This document shows, piece after piece, positions 48,037 through 58,800 of a DNA stretch of 64,000 nt. The DNA comes from Actinostola sp. cb2023 (taxonomy: Eukaryota > Cnidaria > Anthozoa > Actiniaria > Actinostolidae), in NCBI GenBank assembly GCA_033675265.1, contig JAUJYZ010000767.1, positions 1 through 64,000 of the forward strand, written 5' to 3'. Made by a program: the position numbers and the translations under genes. The notes under the pieces are model-generated. The model saw only the letters and a program-made list of their open reading frames with translations, searched no databases and was not told where the DNA came from. Every line of letters starts with the position of its first letter. Positions within the stretch are counted from its first letter, which is position 1.

Positions 48037-49068
48037 CTGTTGAGTTGGTCTTATATCTTTCTGAGGTGCAGATGGGCAGATCGCAGTTAAAGCTGATGAA
48101 GTTTTCAATTGTTGTAGCCTGTCACCATACACATCAGGTGTTATACGAGCAACATTTGATCGTTTTCTTCTACTTGTTGCACTGCCTTTTTTCCCAGCAG
48201 AAACGGGACCACTCTGAAGGGCAATATTTGTTAAATTAGCCCCCCGTCCTGTCTTGTTGAAAAAGTCCAGGAAGTATTTCAAGACACCTCTTCTCTCTGC
48301 AACAACGATGACGTGTTCGCAGATGCCTGTCCTTCGGTTCGGACACGAGGAATCACATTTAATTGATCGTCCCTTGCCTGGTTCAACGATGTGAATCTTG
48401 TTGTTCATCCCTGCAACAATGTAGGAGTGATGTAGTTTGTAAGGTTTTCTCAAGCGTAAAAAGACTCAGAAAAAATACTGAGCCCAGACGGGTCTTTTTA
48501 CGCTTGAAAATTACCATATAATGTAGGAGTGGTCTATTGCACCAGGTTTAGGAATGACCAACCCGTCACTCGATAGAAGCTCCTCTGCCCTTTTGAACAT
48601 ATCAAACACTATTGCATGTGGAATCGTTACGATTGATGAATCTGCTGCTGTTACAGACAGACTGCATGTAGTAGCAGTAGCTTTCTCTATGGGAACATTT
48701 GGGTCGGTAGATGTGCACGTGTCATCATCACTGACTGTGGCCTCGTCGTACTTTTTCAGGTGTGCTTCGCGCTGCTTGATGGACATTTGTGTCCATTTTC
48801 GGTCAGAGAGTTGGTACTTTTGATGACTTTCTCTGAAGTTGAATGGACCTTTTCCAATGAGGGCACGCATTTCGTTTCTTTGCTGGCTTTCTATCAGGTC
48901 CAAAATCTTTTCAACGAAGACGTGCGGATTACACTTGTCGAAGTGGAGATGGTGCTTAGCCATGAAATCGCCCGCTTCGGTGTCATTTGTTGTGTACCTC
49001 ATAGGAGGACTACCTAGTCCGGCATCTGTCCTAACCGGTGCAATCATGGAAGTTTTCATGTCTGTCGC
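48037..49068 (-). pseudogene. MULE transposase exon 7: SWIM zinc finger, interrupted by a 90-bp foldback
   Basis: Begins ATDMKTSMIAPVR. After a variable linker it reads AIDHSYI, is cut by an insertion (48430-48519), and resumes VAGMNNKIHIVEPG with the SWIM-type CDSSCPNRRTGICEHV (CxxxC...CxH). It ends at donor GTAATA at 48036. SWIM fingers follow the DDE core in MULE proteins and bind DNA. Confidence 0.75.
48430..48519. mobile_element. 90-bp foldback insertion in the SWIM exon
   Basis: CAAGCGTAAAAAGAC at about 48454 and its reverse complement GTCTTTTTACGCTTG near 48492 form the arms. The insert is flanked by a perfect 12-bp direct repeat, AATGTAGGAGTG (48418-48429, 48520-48531), of which 9 or more bases may be the target duplication. 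Without it the SWIM region reads through once. Confidence 0.75.
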
Positions 49069-49220
49069 CTGAAAAAAATACAAAAAATAATAACAAGAAA
49101 TACAATGAAAATATATATATATGATAATGATATTGATGATATGATGATAATAAAAGTATTATTATTATCATTAACTACTCCAACCTCATTGCGCCTTTAC
49201 TATCATCTGTAGTATTTTAC

Positions 49221-50266
49221 CTTGTTCTTTGTGAACCATGCATGTATTCTTGGCTCCTTTCCTTTAGGAACGTACGGTTCTTCACGTTTTTCCCAGATGT
49301 CTTTCAGTTCAGAGAGTTTGTGGTCGAAAGCAGCTTCAGATGTGCTGTCCACAATGCCTCGATAGAACGTACTGCCTCGCATTTCACCAAAAATATCGTA
49401 GAGGTACTCTTTGCAAACTTTGGATGGTATCCCAATAGAGATTATGTACGACTTAATGTTCTCTTCGAAATGTATAAAACATCGAAGGAAAACAGCAAAT
49501 CGTAGGTGGTCTTGAAGGCCGGAAATCAATGCTTTCTCTCCATCTGTACCGACAGCTAGCACACCCTTTAAAGGTTCGTGGAGACTTACAAGGGTATGTG
49601 CAAAATAGCTATACGTACTTCGTTGCTTCCTTTGGTGCATTAGTAGAGGTCCAATGAAAACAGGTGGTTTCCCAGTCTCTTTGTGTTCCAGCTTCAGGTT
49701 TCTGTACGTAGTCATCGTGAGACTAATGTTGGTGTTGAAGATATCAAATGTCGGATCTGCACCAAGAACACAAAATTCTTTAGGATTAGTGCAGAATACC
49801 TGAAGTTGTTGTAGCTGTTTATTGGTGGCTAGAACACAGCAGTACTCTGGGTGGATTTTTATATCACGTATGAAGGCTGTGCTTCCAGAGGTGATGGCCT
49901 GTCGTCGATCCTGCTCAAGTAATATAAAGATACTGTCCTCTTTCGCTGTGGCGCTTTTGTGTCCTTTTACTGATATTCGGGCTTTGTGCTTTGTAGATGC
50001 TTTGTGGACCAGAGGGCAAGGAACCCAAACTTCTTGCTCCAAGTACGTCACCCGACTCTTTGTATATTTTGTCTAAACATTGTTTGGGGGTCAACTTACT
50101 ATCCAGGCTTTCTTTCATTTTGTCCCTCACACTTGACAAAGTTCTGCGATAAGCTCTTAATTATTCTTTGTAGAATTTCCATGTGGTTGACGAACGGCAA
50201 CTTCATGTTCGGGGCCTTCAAATACATATTGTAGAACACAAATGGGCATTTCCTCTCCGTGGCAAT
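49221..50266 (-). pseudogene. MULE transposase exon 6: DDE core, two frame changes
   Basis: Opens IATERKCPFVFYNMYL. Frame changes fall near 50160 and 49985. The core reads VLGADPTFDIFNT (first Asp), HQRKQRSTYSYFAHTL, then LAVGTDGEKALISGL (second Asp) and RCFIHFEENIK (probable Glu/His region), matching the arrangement in MULE transposases. It ends WFTKNK at donor GTAAAA (49220). Not functional in this copy unless the shifts are sequencing errors. Confidence 0.75.
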
Positions 50267-50662
50267 CTGGAAAACGGGAGAAGGAAAATTCATCAATAAA
50301 TATTAATTGATCAGAATTGCTTTTTATTAATTATGGTTTTGAACTGAGAAGACTAAAAGTTAAGTATACCAACGACTTATACCAACGCGAAACAAGTTTT
50401 CAATGCAATAGAAATCGAAAGAGGCATTTACTACTGTTTCATAGCCTCCTCCGCATGGAATTCGGTTCCTGTGTATAAGAGAGAGACTGGGGAGGAGAGA
50501 AAATGGAAGACGAGGGTAGAGACATTCCCCCTCTTCCACCTCTCTTAAACAGGAAGCCCAAGACCAAAGATGATTGGCGCAGATGACTTTTGTTGGAATG
50601 TGATTAAGTCTATGAGAGAACGTGTGACGTCATCGTAAATATAATCAATATAGTATACATAC

Positions 50663-51908
50663 CATATAAATATGCGATCTTTTTTTTCAAATCCGGTGAG
50701 GTTGCATGAACATAGTACACTCGTTTCAGTTTGTACATGTCTTCTTTTACAAGTTTCGGCTTTCTTCTCTCGAAGGTAACTTTCCCATCTTTAGAAATTG
50801 TACAAAAATTGGAAGGACTTCCAGTATGCTTCCAAACACCAAGGTCGTCACATTTTACGTCGTCGCGATGAACGTCAGTGAATTTAACGTTAACTGTCTG
50901 GTCACAACACACTGCTGTATTCGACTGTTTTTCAATGATAGCTTTGACTAGTTTTTCTTTTCCAATAGGCAGAGAGGAATAGGAAAATACAGGTAAAGCA
51001 GGATCGTTGCAGTAGCATCTAGGTTCTGGTTCAAGCGATTCGTCTGAATCGTCTGAATCGTCATATTCGTTGACCTCCTGGGATTGTTGTACATCTGTTA
51101 TTGTCAGTCTTTAGATAAATAGCCAATAAAAATACTTCAGTACACACAAAATAAAAAGGAGTGGAGGGGACTGTGCGGGTGTGAGGTGGAAATAACGATA
51201 ATAACACTAATAATAATAATAGTAATAATAATAATAATAATAATAGTATTAATAATAATAGTAATAATAATAATGATATACTAGAGTGGTTTACATCAGT
51301 AAACACGTGAACCAAAAACTATTAGATAGTGGTAAATAGTCAAAAGTAAACAAAATAACATAATGGAACTAGGGTTTATGAAAACCACTAAATTGCTAGC
51401 TGCTGCTACTACTACTACTACTAACTAATAATAACAATAACACTATTTTATGCTTGTTAACGACTAAGCAATTACCTGTTCTCAAAAATATATCTCTTTA
51501 CGTTAACCAATTGCGTTTCATGTACTGGAGATCTGTAACTGGAATTAAATTATAAAGTATTAAAATTTGTACAACGTTAATCGGGAGTCTTAAAAGACTT
51601 CAATGCATATCTCGCACTGCAGTAATATTGCTTACCAGTTTTTCTTTTTGAAAGGACTGCTGCTGGGACTACTTGGCGTCAAACTGATTGGACTATCAGC
51701 TGTTCCTTTCGCATATTGCTTGCTAACAAAATAAAGATATGGAGAGACATAAAGCAAGTTACGAGCTAACTAATTTCAAAATCAGACGCCTCGAGCAGAA
51801 TTCGAACCCACGACATCCCGATTTCATGACAGGTGCTCTACCCACTGAGCTACCGAGGCAACTACAGTGGCGTGGAGTTCAAATTAGCTCAAATTAAAGA
51901 CGCTGATT

Positions 51909-51948
<40 letters not shown>

Positions 51949-52029
51949 TAATAATAATAATAATAATAGTAAAATAATAATACAATTAATATAATATTTA
52001 TATATTTATATTGAAATGTATCAATCTTC

Positions 52030-52089
<60 letters not shown>

Positions 52090-53888
52090 TATTTCTTACA
52101 AACGCGTTTAAAAATATTATATGCTTTTATACAAACAAAATGGATAGAAACAAGGAAAAAAAATATTATAAAATCAGTTCAATATTCAAAGTTCAAAACT
52201 CGCTGCTTCCCCCCATTCGATTCCTTTATTACTGTCTGAAGTTGCTTTCACATAGTTTTTTTCAAATTCTCCAGCGCATTTTTGTCAGGCTCCTGTTAAT
52301 TCCGTTCGCAAAACCTAGCCGTTTGTCGACCATCAATTTAATCCCTAGTTAAACAATACGCCATCATTCTTTTATCTTCTGTATACTTCAGTTCACAAAC
52401 ACTCTTATTGCTTAAAACACCGACCGGGTGGAAGGACCGGACGGACGGGCCAGAACGGATAAAAACAAAATTCAAATAAATAAATTATTTAGGCCAGCGT
52501 AGCAAGCGTAGCAAGCGTAGCAAGCGTAGCAAGCGTAGCAAGCGTAGCAAGCGTAGCAAGCGTAGCAAGCGTAGCAAGCGTAGCAAGCGTAGCAAGCGTA
52601 GCAAGCGTAGCAAGCGTAGCAAGCGTAGCAAGCGTAGCAAGCGTAGCAAGCGTAGCAAGCGTTTATTTAGGCCGCAGCGGAAGATTTTTCGTTTTTTGCT
52701 CTCGCCCAAAAAAACGTAAAAACTTCCGCGCGGCCTAAAAAAAACGCTTGCTATACAGGCTAAAGTTTACAATATGTATTAAATTCAACACCCATGCAAC
52801 CTTAGTATTTATAAGTATCGTTGTAGTTGAACCCGGGCTATTTGATCAAGCCACTGAAATTGACTGAAAATGTTTGTAAACTTTGATGAATTTATAAAGT
52901 TCTCGCTATTATATCTGGCCAACTAGACCAATTGACAGCTGAATAGAGACAAAATAAAGAACCCTGGCTATGATCAACCGGTACTGGTAAGTTGGAGTTA
53001 CAGAAGATAAAATAACTGATCCGCAGCATTGTTAGAAATGAAACCAGCTGGAAGAGTCAACTTTCCCACGGGAAAATAACTGCGAGCTACTGCATTGCAT
53101 TGGTATCTGATCAAGGTAAAAGTGAGAGGTGTAAAAGTGCTTTGACATGGCTCGGGTGTGTCCACTTCGATGCCAACACCGGATGCCAACAGTTATTTTA
53201 TAATTATCACTTGCTTTTTTATTATATTAATTATAGCTTTACAGTGCAGAGAAAGGACTCCAGGCAAGCTCTGTTTGCTATGAAGGTCCATTCATAATGG
53301 TAGTTCAGTTTCTCAGTGAACAATTTGTTTGCGTAGTTGTTGGCTAGTCACTCTGAAACCGGTTTACGCAACTAAGCATGTCGCGGATATAATAAGTGTT
53401 TTTAAAATAGACCTTGGACATTATGTTTTTATTATTTTACGGTTCATTACCAACCTTGTAGCAGCATATATCGTTTCTTTATCATCTTCAAGACATATCA
53501 CATCCTCGCTAAAGACATAAAATATTCCATTTATAATTAGAGTCAAAGAATCGCTTAGAAAATATATTTGTCTCAAATACATAATTTCAGCTTTGTAGTG
53601 ATAATTATCTCGGTTACCGCGGCTTTACTAATATTGCAAACAATTATTAAGCATTGTACCAAGATACGATGAAGCTTACTTTTTAGATGAGTACAGTTCC
53701 ACGTGGTCATGAGGTTCAACATGAAGGTAATCTTTGACATCTGCATGACAGTTATTTGGGCTACACCGATGAAAAAAGAAATATTTCAACTGACTATGAT
53801 ATTATTTCATAACAGAGCCTATTCGCTCTTACCTTTTATCCGCAAAGATTGACTCCTGTGAGATTTCATCATTTTCAGAATAGGACAT
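50663..53888 (-). CDS. MULE transposase exons 1-5: N-terminus and FLYWCH-like region
   Basis: Starts MSYSENDEISQES at 53888. Exon 3 encodes a Ser/Pro stretch ending in a basic cluster (PFKKKN), a possible nuclear signal. Exon 5 has the acidic DDSDDSDESLEPEP, then cysteines and KCDDLGVWKHTGSPS, where a FLYWCH-like DNA-binding region is expected. All four junctions preserve phase (leftover bases 2, 2, 2, 2). Large introns hold microsatellites and a tRNA-like sequence. The exon chain is inferred by me from splice signals and frame. Confidence 0.6.
51190..51275. repeat. (AAT)n microsatellite
   Basis: Imperfect AAT/AGT triplets upstream (in gene sense) of exon 5. The Leu-rich minus-strand ORF here is spurious. 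Confidence 0.9.
51788..51859 (-). tRNA. tRNA-like sequence, probably a SINE head or tRNA pseudogene
   Basis: Read on the minus strand it starts GCCTCGGTAGCTCAGTGGGT (acceptor strand plus A-box-like D arm) and ends GGTTCGAATTCTGCTCGAGG (B-box-like T arm plus closing acceptor). The 7-bp acceptor stem pairs with one G-T wobble. The anticodon stem pairs poorly and no anticodon can be assigned, so a working tRNA is unlikely. It lies in the intron between exons 2 and 3 of the MULE gene. Confidence 0.5.
51905..52090. repeat. (AAT)n/(ATT)n microsatellites
   Basis: Two blocks of AAT triplets, the first containing an inverted ATT run (about 51934-51950), the second at 52031-52085. Confidence 0.95.
52091..52495. 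other. Intronic spacer with third copy of a dispersed repeat
   Basis: 52296-52420 resembles the repeat copies near 45440 and 45878 (shared TTTAATCCC, TCTGTATACTT). Nothing else recognised. Confidence 0.5.
52496..52664. repeat. 9-bp tandem repeat (AGCGTAGCA)n, about 18 units
   Basis: Exact repeats of a 9-mer flanked by TTATTTAGGCC on both sides (52487, 52663). The minus-strand RLLRLLR ORF is a by-product. Confidence 0.95.
52665..53632. other. Intronic spacer, nothing recognised
   Basis: No supported ORF or repeat. Confidence 0.4.
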
Positions 53889-54430
53889 GATTCTAAGTCG
53901 CGTACTTCTTCGAGGCACCAACGAGAATAGGAAGTGAAAATAGCGGCAATCATTGTTCTTGAGAGAAATTGACATTACTCGTCAAATAATTTGACATATT
54001 ATTGTCCGGGTATTGTTGGCTGTAACACTTTCAAAATTGACACCACTGTGAACGCATCAGATTTGTGCGATGAAATTGATTTGACTGGGACAATTTAGAC
54101 TAGTTTAACTCGTGAATACAGTGAAAACAGTGAAAACAGCCTAGAAAAAGTTAAGCGAGTTAAAAATGCAGAGTGTTTTCACTTAGAAAATTGTCTCTAA
54201 AACAACGGAAAAGTACACACCAAAGTACAACAGCCACTCACAGCAAACTGGTTTTACAGATATCTGTCAGTTTATTCCCATCGTTTTTAAATAAATACTG
54301 TAACAGTTCTCAGAGAAAATAGTCGGCAAACCCGGTAAGGGAGAGTGTAGGTCAGTGCCTCTGGGACCAGGGTATTCCCACCCCCGCGGGGAATTTAAAT
54401 CGGGAAGAAGCTGGAAGAGTCTCGTGAATC
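53889..54430. other. Region upstream of the MULE transposase start
   Basis: Expected to hold the promoter of the minus-strand gene. No convincing TATA or other motif could be assigned. Confidence 0.3.
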
Positions 54431-54519
54431 TTTCTTCATCAACTCAATATATATATTTACGAAGAATAGCTACAATAGCTTTGACATCGCTAAATATATT
54501 TTCATATATTTTTTTATTT

Positions 54520-55105
54520 ATATTTCCCATTTCATTTCCCATTTCATTTCCCATTTCATTTCCCATTTCATTTCCCATTTCATTTCCCATTTCATTTCCC
54601 ATTTCATTTCCCATTTCATTTCCCATATCATTTCCCATTCCCCGTTCCCCGTTCCCCGTTCCCCGTTCCCCGTTCCCCGTTCCCCGTTCCCCGTTCCCCG
54701 TTCCCCGTTCCCCGTTCCCCGTTTTCCGTTTCCCGTTTCCCGTTTCCCGTTCCCGTTCCCCGTCCCCCGTTCTCCGTTCCCCGTTCCCCGATCCCCCGTT
54801 CCCCGTTCCCCGATCCCCGTTCTCCGTTCCCCGTTCTCCGTTCTCCGTTCCCCGTTCCCCGTTCCCCGTTCCCCGTTCTCCGTTCTCCGATCTCCGTTCC
54901 CCGTTCCCGTTCCCCGTCCCCCGTTCTCCGATCCCCGTTCCCCGATCCCCGTTCCCCGTTCCCCGATCCCCGTTCTCCGTTCCCCGTTCTCCGTTCTCCG
55001 TTCCCCGTTCTCCGTTCCCCGTTCCCCGTTCTCCGTTCTCCGATCTCCGTTCCCCGTTCCTCGTTCTCCGTTCCCCATCGATCCCCGTTCTCCGTTCTCT
55101 AGTTT
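54520..55105. repeat. CATTTCATTTCC and (CCCCGTT)n arrays, right arm
   Basis: Nine copies of a 12-mer (TTTCCCATTTCA) at 54523-54635 are followed by about 65 copies of CCCCGTT with variants (TTCTCCG, GATCCCC). Orientation is opposite to the left arm array at 44125-44485, and the order (inner 12-mer, outer 7-mer, then a GGCTAT-TTTAA-CTAG boundary) mirrors it. Confidence 0.95.
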
Positions 55106-55380
55106 AAATATAGCCGAGAAGAACTGATGATGAAAGTCGAAGGGCTTTTACTGAACTGCTACACGAAGATAAATGTACAAACTTTTGTACTACGGTCACT
55201 TGTTTGAACATTCGATGGTTCGAACCAACATAAATACTACGTACTAGATTCCGCTCGCAGCGGTCTTTAGTATGAGCATGCGCTCTGACGACTTGGTTGT
55301 CAAAATTTGACGACCGAGCAACAGGGTTTCCCAGAGCCCACGACCAACCAAATGACGACTGGGCACTGGGTACGAGAATG

Positions 55381-55560
55381 AGAAGGGCTAAGGAGGGCTA
55401 AGGAGGGTTAAGGAGGGCTAAGGAAGGATAAGGAGGGCTATGGAGGGCTAATGAAGTCTGAGGAGGGTTAAAGAGCTAGGGCTAATGAGGAGTAAAGAAG
55501 GGGAAGGATGGCTAAGGAGGGCTAAGGATGGTTAATGAGGGCTAAGGGACGATAAGAGTT
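55381..55560. repeat. AAGGAGGGCT tandem repeat
   Basis: About 14 imperfect units of GGAGGGCTAA. It is the continuation of the 43160-43199 repeat on the other side of the 12.2-kb insertion. Confidence 0.85.
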
Positions 55561-55724
55561 GATGAATGAATGAAAACCTTTATTTAAATTCAGGGTGATA
55601 ACAGTGAATACATAGATACAGTCAGGACAATACGTGTGTCAGGACATTAGGTACAGCTACATGAAGATCTTACCTGTCTTTGGAGTGTGTATAGTTGCAA
55701 ACAAAGATTGTTCGTTAAGACGTT

Positions 55725-56254
55725 ATGGGAACGGCTTTTGCTGTAGTGTTTCTCGTTTATTTGCGTCTTCTGTATGTAGGAAAAGGTAATGTGCAATGTT
55801 CAGTCGTGTTTGATCTTGTTTCTAGCCTGAATGGATGCTAACTTTCGCTTTTGCCTTCGGGTTTCGTCCACAGTCGCCTGTACTATCAACCCACCAACAG
55901 ACTTTATTGGAACTGTGGGAGAAACAGCGTATTTTCGGTGGAATTCATCGATAAATGATATTGTTCAAGTTAAGTGGGGACTTTACGATCAGAGTAAAAA
56001 TGATGCTGTACCTTTCTATATCAATGTCATTGTGGGAGCAGGAGTTATATTGAACGATCCCGTGTTGCATGGATCTCGCTACGAAGGCAGAGTTCAATAC
56101 ATTGGTAATATCTCGCAAGGTCGTGCTTGGTTCTCTTTAACAAACATATCCATTAATGATACTGGTGTATACGCTGCAGCTATAATAGAAGGACCTTTGT
56201 TTTCACCAACGACGTCTAAAACTACAGCAGTGAAATTGACGGTTAAAGAGAAAG
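55725..56254 (+). CDS. 5' exons of an immunoglobulin V-like surface or secreted protein
   Basis: Exon 1 (55725-55785) encodes a signal peptide (MGTAFAVVFLVYLRLLYVG) and ends in phase 1 at GTAATG. Exon 2 (55874-56254, 127 codons, phase 1-1) encodes one V-set-like domain with IGTVGETAYFRW, VQVKWGLYD, RYEGRVQYIG, FSLTNISINDTGVYAA. The pattern (strand B, strand C Trp, D/E strands, DTGVY of strand F) is that of an Ig V domain, yet the usual B-strand and F-strand cysteines are Tyr/Phe-region and Ala. A conventional phase 1-1 Ig exon. Later exons were not found in the window. Upstream 55560-55724 would hold the promoter. Confidence 0.7.
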
Positions 56255-56329
56255 GTACATTTATACACACAACAAAATGCTTATGTGCTTATTCATGATT
56301 ATTATGATTATTATGACATGTATTTTACT

Positions 56330-56669
56330 GGGTGTAGACAAACCCTGGACCCCACTTTCTAGACCCCCATCTGGACCCCCATCTGGCCCTTTCAGAAAAT
56401 ATTTTTTTAAGCATTCACCTGTGTATTTTCAGCTTGGTATTTTCTCGTAGTAACGATTGATCGTAGCTATCGTAGATCGTAGGCGGCCATCTTTGTTTTT
56501 GTTAGACAATCGCTGACCCCATGACACATGAATCCTCTCCCTATGGGGGCCCGTATAGTGATATACTGAGAAAGAGCCAGATGAAGGTCCAGATGGGGGT
56601 CCAGATGAAGATCCAGATGGGGGTCCAGATGGGGGTCCAGAAAGTGGGGTCCAGGGTTTGTCTACACCC
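56330..56669. mobile_element. 340-bp MITE with perfect 9-bp duplication
   Basis: GGGTGTAGACAAACCCTGG at the left and its reverse complement at the right, with TATTTTACT on both sides (56321-56329, 56670-56678). A 9-bp duplication suggests mobilisation by a MULE. The tip differs from that of the 12-kb elements. Inserted in the intron after the Ig-like exon. Confidence 0.9.
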
Positions 56670-56679
56670 TATTTTACTA

Positions 56680-56977
56680 CTCATTCTGAATGAACTTTGG
56701 GATCGGCTATTCATCGAGTTAGAGGTTGAGTTGAATTTGAGTTACCGTTGCGTTGAGTTAAGTCTGAGTTAACCAAAAATAATATTTTGTTTCCATCAAA
56801 TTTACAATGTTTTACAACGTCCGAGATTCCCAAAAGGGGGTATTTTATGGTTGCCTGGGGAGTGGGGTGGTAAGGGAAACTGTTATTCTGGTATTTTAAA
56901 GATTGTGCAACTGAATAACTCGAACAAAGTTATCCTTTTAAGACCGGGGAGAAACGTACATGACATTTTTAAAGAAA
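56680..56977. other. Intronic or intergenic spacer
   Basis: Nothing recognised. Confidence 0.4.
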
Positions 56978-57124
56978 CCCAGGTGGAAATCTTATTAAGA
57001 TCTTGCAAGATCTTATAACATGCTTAACAAGATCTTACAAGATCGTATACACACTTGTATTTAAAAGATCGTATTAAAATTGTGCAAGATATTATGAAGA
57101 TCAAGTATGAAAATCTCAATACAT

Positions 57125-58540
57125 GTAAATATTGAATACAAACGAACATTTCAATATATTAAAATGAATAAGATGTTTATTTGATAAAACTTCAAGACAG
57201 TAATGTACAATGTTGATTGACATAAACAGTAAAATTATTAGAAGGTATTCCTTTAACTTGGATTCAATACTATAAATATCCAAATCACTTTGAATTATTT
57301 TGTACAGACTGATGTCAGTCCGGTGTCAGTTCTCTTAGCTTTTTGTTGACCTCTTGACTATTTGACCACCACCATAATGATTTTATTGGATTTGTTATGC
57401 TTCATTCTATTGAAGAAAAACATAAAAGTATAAAAGCATATCTTCATAATCTACCAGAGAATATTGTTAGAATGGAAGGAAATAACAGGGAAGCTTAATA
57501 ACTTAATATTGATCAGTGCATACAGTACATTCAGTAACAACTGAAAGCAGAGAACTGAAATAAGAATGCTTCTAAAGTTATTATATTATTATAGTTTATT
57601 GAGCTGTGAAAGCAAATATAGATTCAGGTAAACAAACCACTGTTCAAATCTCTTTCCATTTATAAAATTAAAAAACATTGCTGTTGAACCTCTCTGATCT
57701 CAGATTTAAGTTCTGGTTCATTTGCGAAATACTATTAATCGGTAATCGTAATCAGAGAAAAGCAGTCTTAATATTTTCTGTTTTAAGCAAACTATTTCAA
57801 CAAAATATTGGTTTGTTCATTATCTAAGAATACTTTGATCTGAACTACTGTACATCAGTCCGTTTGGCTGACATTTGATGGTTTCATGACATTGAATCTT
57901 ACCTTGTGAATCCAGCACAATTTCTTGTATTTCACCGCATATTTGTCAAGAAAAAACACTCTGAAACACATGTCAATTGTTCCATGTCGTTCTCCATGGA
58001 TTTAGTGGAAGAAAAGAGTGATTATTTGACTGAATAGTTTCCACTACACGTTATATTAACGTTACCCAAGCGAAGATTCACAACATGGCGGCTCACAAGA
58101 ATTCAAAACCGTGTCAGTAGCCAATCAGAGTGAAGCTCTGCAGGGGATATGTTCCAAATATGGAGCTTGGAACCAGATTCCCTCGGTCATACAAAGTTGT
58201 TGTGAAATTTTCTAAGTGTCTCATCAGGAGGCGTCTAAAGGCAAACTTTTCAAATTGAAAAATAACAAACTTTAAAGGAGGATTTGAATTCAATCAGCTA
58301 AGATAATTCCTTGAAAACCATGAAATATTTTTTGACTGCCGGCCATTTTAATATGGTATTTTGAAGACTTGTAGCAGGTTTTCTTTACAGTCTTTGAAAT
58401 ATTATTGGGTGATTCCTAAGAATTCCTAACAAATCCCAGCAATTCCAAGGTTTTCAGTTCAACATAATTTGCATGTCTTGGAATTATTTGGAATTCCTAG
58501 GAATTCCATGGTTTCTGGGAATCCATTTCGAAATGGTAAT
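57125..58540. other. Unique interior of the 5.2-kb element
   Basis: AT-rich, no supported ORF or RNA gene. Confidence 0.4.
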
Positions 58541-58800
58541 ACCCTATGATTCTTAGTAAGAAAACTGTGTAAGATATCTTATAATTAATAAGATTCTTAG
58601 TAAGAATTTCATAAGAACTTATTAAGATATTGATATGTAAGATTGATTAAGATCTTATTAAGACAAATATAAAATCTTAATAAGAATTATGTAAGATAGC
58701 ATATATAAGATTCTTATTAAGATATTAATGTAAGATCTTATATGATTTGTTGAATCTATATAAGATCTTGTAAGATCTTAATGTTTTAAGATTCCTTTAA

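Larger units (their letters stand above)
48037..53888 (-). pseudogene. MULE-like transposase, seven exons, frameshifted
   Basis: Exons on the minus strand: 53888-53833, 53760-53680, 51722-51636, 51538-51476, 51108-50663, 50266-49221 and 49068-48037. Exons 1-5 join in one frame through GT-AG sites; exon 6 to 7 is also clean. The join from exon 5 to 6 does not keep frame as the sequence stands, and two frame changes lie in exon 6. Domain order: acidic/Ser-rich N-terminus, FLYWCH-like region, MULE DDE core, SWIM zinc finger, which is the classic order for MULE transposases. A GTAATA donor ends exon 7, so a last exon may be missing. Confidence 0.75.
43200..55380. mobile_element. 12.2-kb MULE-like transposon with minisatellite arms
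   Basis: The left end CATTCTCGTACCCAGAGCC is mirrored at the right end (GGGCACTGGGTACGAGAATG). Flanking 9-mers are AGGAGGGCT and AGAAGGGCT, eight of nine matching, as expected for an aged 9-bp duplication; because the target is itself a repeat, part of this match could be chance. Inside each end lies an array of the same 7-mer (AACGGGG left, CCCCGTT right) with GGGAAATGAAAT-type repeats on its inner side, so the arms mirror each other. A MULE transposase pseudogene occupies 48037-53888 on the minus strand. Confidence 0.8.
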
